A stretch of 64,000 bases of DNA from Maritalea mediterranea (GTDB lineage Bacteria; Pseudomonadota; Alphaproteobacteria; Rhizobiales; Devosiaceae), in the NCBI RefSeq assembly GCF_021568695.1, contig NZ_JAKGTI010000001.1:1426001-1490000 (forward strand). Direction: 5' to 3'. The stretch's first letter is position 1, and each line of letters opens with the position of its first letter. Under the pieces are notes generated by a model. It saw nothing but the letters and a program-made list of their open reading frames with translations, searched no databases and was not told the origin of the DNA. Made by a program: the position numbers and the translations under genes. Below are positions 42,339 through 49,332 of the stretch, in pieces.

Positions 42339-43781
42339 ATGACCTTTCGGAAAAGACATGAATTCTTTATCAATGGCGATTGGGTGCAAGCCGCCGAAGC
42401 CCCCACGATAGAAATGCTTAATCCGGCAACGGAACAATCCATTGGAAGCATTGCTGCAGGCGACGAGAATGTGGTGAATGCCGCTGTTGCCGCAGCAAAG
42501 GAGGCTTTGCCGCAATTTTCAAGCACGTCAGTGGCGGAGCGCAAGGAATTGTTGCAATCGATTCTTTCAGTCTATCGCAAACGTCGCGATGAAATTGCCC
42601 ATGCCATCATGCAGGAACTGGGCGCTCCGCGGCACCTGGCTTATGGCTCGCAAACCGCTGCGGGGGAGAGCCACTTGGATGGTTTTTTGCAGGCTTTGGG
42701 CACTTATAAGTTTGAAGAAACACTTATGAATGGTGACCTGGTGGTGCGTGAGCCCATCGGTGTATGTGGTTTGATCACGCCTTGGAACTGGCCGATCAAT
42801 CAGATTGCACTCAAAGTGCTGCCAGCGCTTGCCGCCGGCTGCACAATGGTCCTCAAGCCAAGCGAATTCACTCCATTCAACGCGATGCTTTATGCAGATA
42901 TTCTGTCAGAAGCCGGCGTGCCCAAGGGGGTCTTTAATCTGGTCAATGGTGAAGGTCCTGTGGCCGGCGCCGCTCTTTCGCGTCACCCTGATGTGGCGAT
43001 GATGTCGTTCACCGGGTCGGTGCGGGCAGGGGCAGCTGTCAGCAAGGATGCGGCTGATGGTGTTAAAAAGGTCGCCTTGGAACTCGGCGGCAAGTCGCCC
43101 AACCTGGTGTTTGCAGATGCAGATGTCGATGACGCGGTGAAACGTGGTGTACGGCAAATGTTCAATAATACGGGGCAATCCTGCAATGCGCCTTCCCGTA
43201 TGTTGGTCGAACAAAGCATTTATGACCGTGCCAAGGAAGTGGCGCTGAAAACAGCTGAACAGCAAGAGGTGGGCAATCCCGACGATGCCGGGCGCCACAT
43301 GGGACCGCTGGTCAATCATATCCAGTTTGATCGGGTGCAGGAACTGATCAAAACCGGCATGGATGAAGGCGCCACCTTGTTATGTGGCGGCCTCGGAAAA
43401 CCCGAGGGCATCAATGAGGGATATTATGTCAAACCGACAATTTTTGTGGATGTGCGCAACGATATGCGGATCGCGCAGGAAGAAATTTTTGGCCCGGTCC
43501 TCTGTATGATACCGTTTGAAGACGAGCAGCAAGCGATCGCCATCGCGAACGACACCGAATTTGGCTTGTCCGCCTATGTGCAAACCAAAGATGAGGAAAA
43601 GGCCATGCGCGTGGCACGTCAGCTCCAGGCTGGCATGGTGCATATCAACGGAAGCGGCATGGCGCCTGGTTCTCCCTTTGGCGGGTATAAAAAATCTGGC
43701 ATAGGCCGAGAGGGGGGCACATTTGGTCTTGAAGAATTTCTCGAGGTGAAAACCATCACCCGTCCCAAAGAAACAAACTAA
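42339..43781 (+). CDS. Aldehyde dehydrogenase family protein, PuuC-like
   Basis: This 480-residue NAD(P)-dependent aldehyde dehydrogenase is complete. The active-site glutamate is in ALELGGKSPNLVFA (Glu248) and the nucleophile in NNTGQSCNAPSRMLV (Cys282); the cofactor region is FTGSVRAG near 224-231. AAAGGAGG lies 8 bp before the ATG at 42339. It is divergent from the glutamine-synthetase remnant and PuuB-like oxidase, so it may oxidise the aldehyde formed by the oxidase, as PuuC does in putrescine use. Sequence alone does not fix the aldehyde. Confidence 0.9.
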   Translation: MTFRKRHEFFINGDWVQAAEAPTIEMLNPATEQSIGSIAAGDENVVNAAVAAAKEALPQFSSTSVAERKELLQSILSVYRKRRDEIAHAIMQELGAPRHLAYGSQTAAGESHLDGFLQALGTYKFEETLMNGDLVVREPIGVCGLITPWNWPINQIALKVLPALAAGCTMVLKPSEFTPFNAMLYADILSEAGVPKGVFNLVNGEGPVAGAALSRHPDVAMMSFTGSVRAGAAVSKDAADGVKKVALELGGKSPNLVFADADVDDAVKRGVRQMFNNTGQSCNAPSRMLVEQSIYDRAKEVALKTAEQQEVGNPDDAGRHMGPLVNHIQFDRVQELIKTGMDEGATLLCGGLGKPEGINEGYYVKPTIFVDVRNDMRIAQEEIFGPVLCMIPFEDEQQAIAIANDTEFGLSAYVQTKDEEKAMRVARQLQAGMVHINGSGMAPGSPFGGYKKSGIGREGGTFGLEEFLEVKTITRPKETN

Positions 43782-43830
43782 TCCAGATACTGCCACCTCG
43801 CGTAGATCAAGAGAAAACGGAGAGGTGGTT

Positions 43831-44529
43831 ATGCTAGATCAGGTTGAAGAAATAAACGCGATTATCGTTGGGGCGAACGGCGGCATTGGGCAAGCGCTCA
43901 AACAGAATTTGGCCAATCGTCCCAACGTGAAAAGCATTGAAAGCTTTGATCGCGAGCACTATCCACATTTCGACATCACGGATCCGGAGAGCTTTTCCCC
44001 TACGTTTGCTGGCTGGCAGCAGGAAGGGCGAAAGTTCAATCTCGCCATTATTGCCACCGGGGCGCTGATCATTGACGGTGCGCCGCCGGAACGCAGATTT
44101 GCGGAATTGGGTGCCCAAAATATGGCCAATCATTTTGCGCTTAACGCCATCGGCCCAGCCATGATGATCCAGCAGCTTCTACCGTTAATGCCGCGCGATG
44201 AACCTGCGGTCATCGCCGCACTAACTGCGCGTGTTGGCTCGATCGAAGACAATCATCTTGGCGGGTGGGTGTCCTATCGGGCCGCCAAAACAGCGCTCAA
44301 CCAAATCGTGCGCACAGCGTCAATCGAATGGACACGCAAGAACCAAGAATCGGCATTGTTGGCGATTCATCCCGGCACGGTAGACACACGACTGACCCAA
44401 GACTATGCGCATCCCAAAAAAGTGAGTGCCGGTATCGCCGCCGACAAGATTATCAACTGCATCTACAACGCCAAGCCCCCAATGAGTGGTGGCTTTTACG
44501 ACAATCAGGGCAAGCGCATACCGTTTTAG
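43831..44529 (+). CDS. Short-chain dehydrogenase/reductase (C-factor-like)
   Basis: The 232-residue protein is a classical SDR. The cofactor loop is VGANGGIGQAL (13-23), and the catalytic Tyr149 and Lys153 lie in VSYRAAKTALNQ, with Ser137 before them. The C-terminal IHPGTVDTRLTQDY is typical of CsgA/C-factor-like SDRs. The substrate is not known. The ATG at 43831 follows GGAGAGG. It starts 49 bp after the aldehyde dehydrogenase and may be co-transcribed with it. tRNA-Asn converges 70 bp downstream. Confidence 0.85.
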   Translation: MLDQVEEINAIIVGANGGIGQALKQNLANRPNVKSIESFDREHYPHFDITDPESFSPTFAGWQQEGRKFNLAIIATGALIIDGAPPERRFAELGAQNMANHFALNAIGPAMMIQQLLPLMPRDEPAVIAALTARVGSIEDNHLGGWVSYRAAKTALNQIVRTASIEWTRKNQESALLAIHPGTVDTRLTQDYAHPKKVSAGIAADKIINCIYNAKPPMSGGFYDNQGKRIPF

Positions 44530-44596
44530 ACGTGCAGACCCGACTTCAGAATTTGAATTAGGAAGCGAACGTAAGTTTTTGATTTTTAGGGAAAAG

Positions 44597-44672
<76 letters not shown>

Positions 44673-44790
44673 TCACAATGTGTGTATCTAACGAGTAGAT
44701 GAGGCGGTGTTTAGCGTTTTTGATCGCGCTTGCCAAGACCTTTTTTAAAAAAATAGCGGCCTTTTTGCAAAAATTTTGTGGCAGCAATTA

Positions 44791-45405
44791 TTAATCGGGA
44801 TATTGGGCGGCATATCGGCTTTGAAGTGCCAACAAATCGTTCATTCGATTGGCATTTGCGAATGGGTTTTCATCATAAAATTGTTTGAAATCATGCTCTT
44901 GGGCATTGAAATGGTGCAAAACCGGGCGAACAGCAAATCCCTCCTGCGATTCCAGTATGCGGGTAATTTCTAGCGCCTGTGACAGTGGCCACAAGCCGCA
45001 TACAGGATAGATATCCGTCCCATACCGACCGATGATGGGCGCGCGCTTTTCCATTTCATTGCGCACACGCTCAACAAAGTCAGAGGGGAAAAAGGGCCCA
45101 TCTACTGGCGCGGTCAATATCCAGCTGTGGTCGGGCTGCTGCGCGTGCGAACTTGCCCAGCGTGCGCCGGTATAAATACCGCCCAGCGGCCCGATAGGCG
45201 GGTCAAAATGATCGGAAGTGCTGGGCAAGGAAGTCAAGGCGCCATGTTCGTGTGGTCCAACATAAACAAGACGCTGGCATTGCGATTCGAGCCGCTGTTT
45301 AACATGGTGCAAAAAGCTTCGTTTGCCTAGGCGAAGGCGCGCTTTGTCCACGCCCCCCAACCGGGTGCCTTCACCACCAGCCAAAATAATGCCAAAAATC
45401 TCCAT
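44791..45405 (-). CDS. mobA: Molybdenum cofactor guanylyltransferase
   Basis: MobA adds GMP to molybdopterin to make the bis-MGD cofactor of enzymes such as nitrate reductase and formate dehydrogenase. The 204-residue protein has the nucleotidyltransferase motif IILAGGEGTRLGGVDKARL (about 5-23), PIGPLGGIYTGARWA and the metal Asp in LTAPVDGPFFP. The frame extends upstream across tRNA-Cys, so the ATG at 45405 is used. MobA fits with the oxygen-independent ubiquinone genes nearby, as both are needed for anaerobic respiration. They are not in one operon. Confidence 0.9.
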   Translation of the reverse strand: MEIFGIILAGGEGTRLGGVDKARLRLGKRSFLHHVKQRLESQCQRLVYVGPHEHGALTSLPSTSDHFDPPIGPLGGIYTGARWASSHAQQPDHSWILTAPVDGPFFPSDFVERVRNEMEKRAPIIGRYGTDIYPVCGLWPLSQALEITRILESQEGFAVRPVLHHFNAQEHDFKQFYDENPFANANRMNDLLALQSRYAAQYPD

Positions 45406-45477
45406 ACAAATACTGTGCCTTGGCCAACGGGTCTTGCCTAGAGGAAATATGCAATCAATTGAATTTTGGGGAGAATT

Positions 45478-45551
45478 TGGAGGCCACGCCCGGAATCGAA
45501 CCGGGGTACACGGATTTGCAATCCGCTGCGTCACCACTCCGCCACGTGGCC
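45478..45551 (-). tRNA. tRNA-Cys (GCA)
   Basis: Minus-strand cloverleaf of 74 nt: acceptor GGCCACG, D-arm TGGCGGAGTGGTGACGCA, anticodon stem CGGAT with loop TGCAAAT (anticodon GCA), T-arm CCCGGTTCGATTCCGGG, and an encoded CCA. Confidence 0.95.
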
Positions 45552-45733
45552 TCAATAGATTGAGCTAGCTATAGCAATCGGGTTAAAATTTCAAGCAAAG
45601 TTTGGCAAAAACTTCACGGAAAAGTGAACATCGCCAAAAGGCAGGGTCCCCGCGTGCTGATATCGTCTTGCATCGCGGCTATAAGATGGCTATTGAACAG
45701 GTGAACATCAACTTCACATATACGGGTGCTCCA

Positions 45734-46390
45734 ATGGATTTCGAACACGCACGCAAGTCAATGGTGGATTGTCAACTCCGCCCCAACGCGGTCACAGACT
45801 ATCGCATTCTGGCTGCTATGAGCGAAATCCCGCGAGAAAACTTCGTGCCTGCTGCAAAAAAGCCTTTGGCCTATCTTGATGAAGATTTGCCTTTGGACAC
45901 GATCGGTGCCCGAAAAATGATGGAGCCTATGTATCTCGCACGTCTCGCCCAGCTTGCCGAAATCAAATCGAGCGATCTGGTGCTGCACGTGGCCTGCAAC
46001 ACCGGTTACGGCACCGCGGTTATAGCGCAATTTGCTGATTCAGTAATGGCCATTGATGACAATGAAGACTTTGTCGAGATGGCGAATGATGCGCTTGCAG
46101 ATCTTGAAGTTGGTAATGCTGCGGTTTTGGCGGGGGAACTCAAGGATGGCTTGGCCAAAGAAGCGCCCTTCGATGTGATTTTTGTTGAGGGGCATGTAGA
46201 TGAACTGCCTGAAACCCTGTTCAAGCAGCTCAAGCAGGATGGTCGTCTGGTTTGTGTTGAAACCGAGAATGGTGTGCCAAGCGCTGTCTGCTATGTGAAA
46301 AACGCGGCTGGCGTGAGCCGACGGGTGGCATTTAATGCTGTCGTGCCGAAGCTTGTTGCCTTTGAAAAACAAAAAACTTTCACTTTTTAG
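45734..46390 (+). CDS. Protein-L-isoaspartate O-methyltransferase-like protein
   Basis: This 218-residue protein resembles protein L-isoaspartyl methyltransferase (PIMT) of the alphaproteobacterial type that sits upstream of tolC: ARKSMVDCQLRPNAVTDYRI near the start, IPRENFVPAAKKPLAYLDED, and the SAM region LVLHVACNTGYGTAVIAQF. The usual PIMT loop is E(I/V)G.GSGY; here HVACNTGYG departs from it, so activity as a repair enzyme is uncertain. The ATG at 45734 begins MDFEHARKSM as in homologues; the frame is open further upstream with another ATG at 45686. Confidence 0.8.
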   Translation: MDFEHARKSMVDCQLRPNAVTDYRILAAMSEIPRENFVPAAKKPLAYLDEDLPLDTIGARKMMEPMYLARLAQLAEIKSSDLVLHVACNTGYGTAVIAQFADSVMAIDDNEDFVEMANDALADLEVGNAAVLAGELKDGLAKEAPFDVIFVEGHVDELPETLFKQLKQDGRLVCVETENGVPSAVCYVKNAAGVSRRVAFNAVVPKLVAFEKQKTFTF

Positions 46391-46459
46391 TCACCGTCCT
46401 CTTGAACATTGTGTGAAAATCGCCACATCACGAAACATATATCGGCCCGTAATATCAAA

Positions 46460-46474
46460 TTAACGAAAAGTTAA
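46460..46474. promoter_or_regulatory. Candidate CtrA box upstream of tolC
   Basis: TTAA, seven bases, TTAA matches the TTAA-N7-TTAA core of the CtrA cell-cycle regulator site. It is also part of a perfect palindrome, AAATTAAC-GAAAA-GTTAATTT (46457-46477). It lies 50 bp before the tolC start, in the promoter position. CtrA sites control many division and envelope genes in this group. Confidence 0.5.
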
Positions 46475-46523
46475 TTTTATTTGCAGGCTGAAATGTGCAT
46501 ACTGGCGGCATAATTGTTCAGGG

Positions 46524-47879
46524 GTGAGTAAGTTGCTTTTTAAGAAGAGTGTTGTATTTGCAGGGTTTTTTGCCGCTGTAATGAGTAGTGCTGCTCAGGC
46601 AGAAAGCCTGACAGAGGCTTTGGCGCGCGCATATGTAAAAAATCCGGCTATTGCGTCGGCTGTGGTCAGCGTGAAGATGGCCTCTGAAGACATTGTGATG
46701 CGCAAAGCGGGGCTGCGGCCACAAATCGGCTTATCAGCAACGTCGCAATATAGCTTCACCATGACCAACGGCACCACCACAGATGGTGGCAGCACAACCC
46801 TGAATGTTTCATATAATCAACGCCTGTTCGACAATTTGCAAACCACGGCGCAAATCGATCAGGCGCGTGCGTTTGCGGATGCAGCAAAATATGGGCTGCG
46901 CAACACCGAACAAAACGTGCTGTTGTCCGCCGCCACCGCTTATATGGATGTGGTGCAGGACACAAATTTGGCCTCCTTGCGCGCAGACAATGTTAAGTTT
47001 TTACGTGCGCAGGTCGATAATGCCCGCAGCAGACTGAGTGTTGGTGAGGGAACAAAAATTGACGTCGCGCAGGCTGAAGCCCGTTTGGCGCAGGCTGTGG
47101 CGTCTTACAAATCTGCTGTGAACTCGTTGCGGACCTCGCAGGCTGCCTATGTTCGCTGGATTGGCGCAAAACCGTCTGGCTTGAATGAAGATTTCCGGTT
47201 TGGCCACATTATGCCAAAAAGCATCGATAGTGCGCTGCAATCTGCCCGTCGAAACCACCCCGCTATTTTGACCGCCCGTGCGCAGGTTGAAGCGGCACGC
47301 TATGGAACGGATGCGGCATTGCGCGCTTTCGGACCAACATTGGACCTGATCGGCTCAATCTGTGCCATTGATTGTTTGGGCGGCGGGGCAACGCCGAATG
47401 CAACGCAGGGATCAATTCGCTTGACGCTTTCAGTGCCGATTTATCAAGGTGGCCGACTGGGTGCTGCAGCGCGCAAAGCCAATCTCGGCCATATTAAATC
47501 TGAGATTGATGCGCAGGTGGCAGCCAATCAGGTTGAAGAGAGCGTGATTTCTGCCTGGTCTGGCCTCCAATCTTCAATTGCTGCAATTGAATCAGCTCAA
47601 GCCGCCGTTCGGTCTGGACAAATCGCCTTGGATGGGGTGATTGAGGAACGTAATGTAGGGCAGCGGACGACACTGGACGTGCTTAACGCGCGCGCAGAAC
47701 TGACCAGTGCCAAGGAGGCTCTATACACGGCCAAGCGAAATCGTGTTGTGGCGGCCTTTTCGTTGATTTCTGCAACGGGACGATTGGATGCGGCATCTCT
47801 AAATCTACCTGTTCAGCTTCAGTCCAGCGATGGTTATCGTGCGCGAATTGAAGATGTTTGGGCGGAATTACGTGAATAA
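46524..47879 (+). CDS. tolC: TolC family outer-membrane efflux/secretion channel
   Basis: TolC forms the outer-membrane exit duct for type I secretion and drug efflux. The 451-residue protein has a signal peptide ending SSAAQA (about 1-24) and two OEP repeats: SLTEALARAYVKNPAIASA to about 230, and SALQSARRNHPAILTARAQVEAARYG onward. The PIYQGGRLGAAARKA region and ERNVGQRTTLDVLNARAELTSA are hallmarks. The start is GTG at 46524 after CAGGGGTGA-type sequence. The preceding PIMT-like gene is its regular neighbour in alphaproteobacteria. No membrane-fusion or pump gene is in the window, so it likely serves several systems. Confidence 0.94.
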   Translation: MSKLLFKKSVVFAGFFAAVMSSAAQAESLTEALARAYVKNPAIASAVVSVKMASEDIVMRKAGLRPQIGLSATSQYSFTMTNGTTTDGGSTTLNVSYNQRLFDNLQTTAQIDQARAFADAAKYGLRNTEQNVLLSAATAYMDVVQDTNLASLRADNVKFLRAQVDNARSRLSVGEGTKIDVAQAEARLAQAVASYKSAVNSLRTSQAAYVRWIGAKPSGLNEDFRFGHIMPKSIDSALQSARRNHPAILTARAQVEAARYGTDAALRAFGPTLDLIGSICAIDCLGGGATPNATQGSIRLTLSVPIYQGGRLGAAARKANLGHIKSEIDAQVAANQVEESVISAWSGLQSSIAAIESAQAAVRSGQIALDGVIEERNVGQRTTLDVLNARAELTSAKEALYTAKRNRVVAAFSLISATGRLDAASLNLPVQLQSSDGYRARIEDVWAELRE

Positions 47880-48202
47880 GTTCAGTCGTGGATAAGCGCT
47901 GATTGGTGCATAGCTGGACTAACGAACAAATATTCATCACAATACTATAATATTAGCGAATCGCGGGAAATCCGCGAATCGCAATTCGGTAGCGGCGGCG
48001 ATGTATCAACATGTGCTGTATGCGTGTCCTCACCATTTGGTCGGGGCGCATGCGGGGCAAGATTAAATCAACGGATGTTGATACAAATGTTGAATATGTC
48101 ATGTCGCGTCGATTGGGGTGGAACACGCCGTCGCAATTTCAGGCGTTGACCTTCCCAAATGTAGTAAATGTATGTCGAGTGTTGCTCGAAGGTGAGGCCA
48201 AT
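47880..48202. other. 323-bp gap between tolC and popZ with inverted repeats
   Basis: There is no convincing gene. Two inverted repeats stand out: GCGAATCGCGG/CCGCGAATCGC (47956-47982, one mismatch, no T-run) and a perfect 11-bp pair at 48002-48012 and 48075-48085. The popZ frame is open back to 48011 but the popZ family starts at 48203. Confidence 0.5.
48002..48085. repeat. Perfect 11-bp inverted repeat pair upstream of popZ
   Basis: TGTATCAACAT at 48002-48012 is the exact complement of ATGTTGATACA at 48075-48085, 62 bp apart. They are 120-200 bp before the popZ start. The distance is about seven helical turns centre to centre, as for a looping repressor, or the pair may fold in the leader mRNA. 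Confidence 0.5.
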
Positions 48203-49225
48203 ATGAACCAACCTGCGTCTAAAGAACCGTCAATGGATGAAATCCTGTCGTCGATTCGACAAATTATTGCCGACGATGAGCCGCAGCAAGAAGAAGCCGC
48301 CACACCACCTGATGATGACGAAGCCGCTGCCCGCAGCGAATTAAGCGCTGCTCTGGGCGAAGTCGATGAAAATGGCGAAGCCACCACAATTGAAGTGGAA
48401 GACGGTCCCCACCCCGATATTGAAGCAGCACCGATCGAAAGAAAGGACGTCGCTGCGGAGGCATTGGCTGAAGCGAAACAGTCGCATATCGAGCCAGATG
48501 CAGACGCTGAAGAGCCGTTGACCTTGTCGATCGACCAAATGCTTAAACCATCCAACACAAACATTGAACCCGATCCTGCCGACGAGGAATTGATCGCTGA
48601 TCCCGGCGCGTCAGTGCCAACGCCAGCAGATGATGTGGATATGGCCTCTTTGTTGATGGAAGAGGTGAGTGGGGAGGAAAAAGCACCCGAATCCGCTTTG
48701 GATGATGACGCCAAATCAATCGAACAGTCAGTGCCCGACAACGTTTCACAGGTCGTGCCCGACGATATTGCCTTCATCAATGACGACGATAGCGAGGATG
48801 ACAACGCATCGGACTCTGAAGACAATGCGTTCGCCGGCATGGGCGTTGATGAAGAAGCAGATCCGGCCGAAGATATGGCTGCGGCAATGTTGGCGGCTGA
48901 AGCGCCTAGTAAACCTGAAGCGCCAACTCAACAGGCGCAGCAGCCACAACAGCAAACCGCTGCGCAAAGCCCGCTGCCCGACAAAGACCTGTCCAGCGAT
49001 ATCGCTGACAGCCTGTTGGAGCCCACTGCGCAGGCTGCCACCAGCCATGCCTTCAGCCAGCTCGATAATCTGATTATGTCGCAACGCCAAGGGCAGACTC
49101 TGGAAGATTTGATCCGCGAAATGCTACGCCCGATGTTGAAATCGTGGTTGGATGAAAATCTGCCCGGCGTGGTGGAGCAGCTTGTGCAGCGTGAAATCGA
49201 GCGTGTTTCGCGCGGAAAGCGCTGA
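48203..49225 (+). CDS. popZ: Polar organising protein PopZ
   Basis: PopZ self-assembles at cell poles and anchors the ParB-bound chromosome origin. The 340-residue protein has the three known parts: an N-terminal helix that recruits partners (KEPSMDEILSSIRQIIADDE), a long acidic Asp/Glu/Pro/Ala-rich disordered linker (about 25-250), and the C-terminal oligomerisation helices (DLIREMLRPMLKSWLDENLP, VVEQLVQREIERVSRG). At 340 residues the linker is longer than in Caulobacter PopZ (177 residues). The ATG at 48203 is chosen over upstream frame. In alphaproteobacteria popZ often lies before valS, as here. Confidence 0.93.
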   Translation: MNQPASKEPSMDEILSSIRQIIADDEPQQEEAATPPDDDEAAARSELSAALGEVDENGEATTIEVEDGPHPDIEAAPIERKDVAAEALAEAKQSHIEPDADAEEPLTLSIDQMLKPSNTNIEPDPADEELIADPGASVPTPADDVDMASLLMEEVSGEEKAPESALDDDAKSIEQSVPDNVSQVVPDDIAFINDDDSEDDNASDSEDNAFAGMGVDEEADPAEDMAAAMLAAEAPSKPEAPTQQAQQPQQQTAAQSPLPDKDLSSDIADSLLEPTAQAATSHAFSQLDNLIMSQRQGQTLEDLIREMLRPMLKSWLDENLPGVVEQLVQREIERVSRGKR

Positions 49226-49302
49226 CCCGGAACACAAATTGACCGCTTAGCGGTTGACTTGTCCCACCAGCTTCGCTTTTAAATCCAATAGACAAATTTT
49301 CT

Positions 49303-49323
49303 CCCGCCCATCACCTGGGCGGG
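49303..49323 (+). promoter_or_regulatory. Strong hairpin in the valS leader
   Basis: CCCGCCCA and TGGGCGGG pair perfectly across TCACC, ending just before CAAAAGGTA and the valS ATG at 49333. The hairpin is next to the ribosome site and has no T-run on the plus strand. It may control valS translation or protect the popZ transcript end. Confidence 0.5.
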
Positions 49324-49332
49324 CAAAAGGTA

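Noticed and set aside
47886-47897. DnaA box near popZ
   Set aside because: A single GTGGATAAG near-match with no cluster of boxes, AT-rich unwinding region or replication genes.
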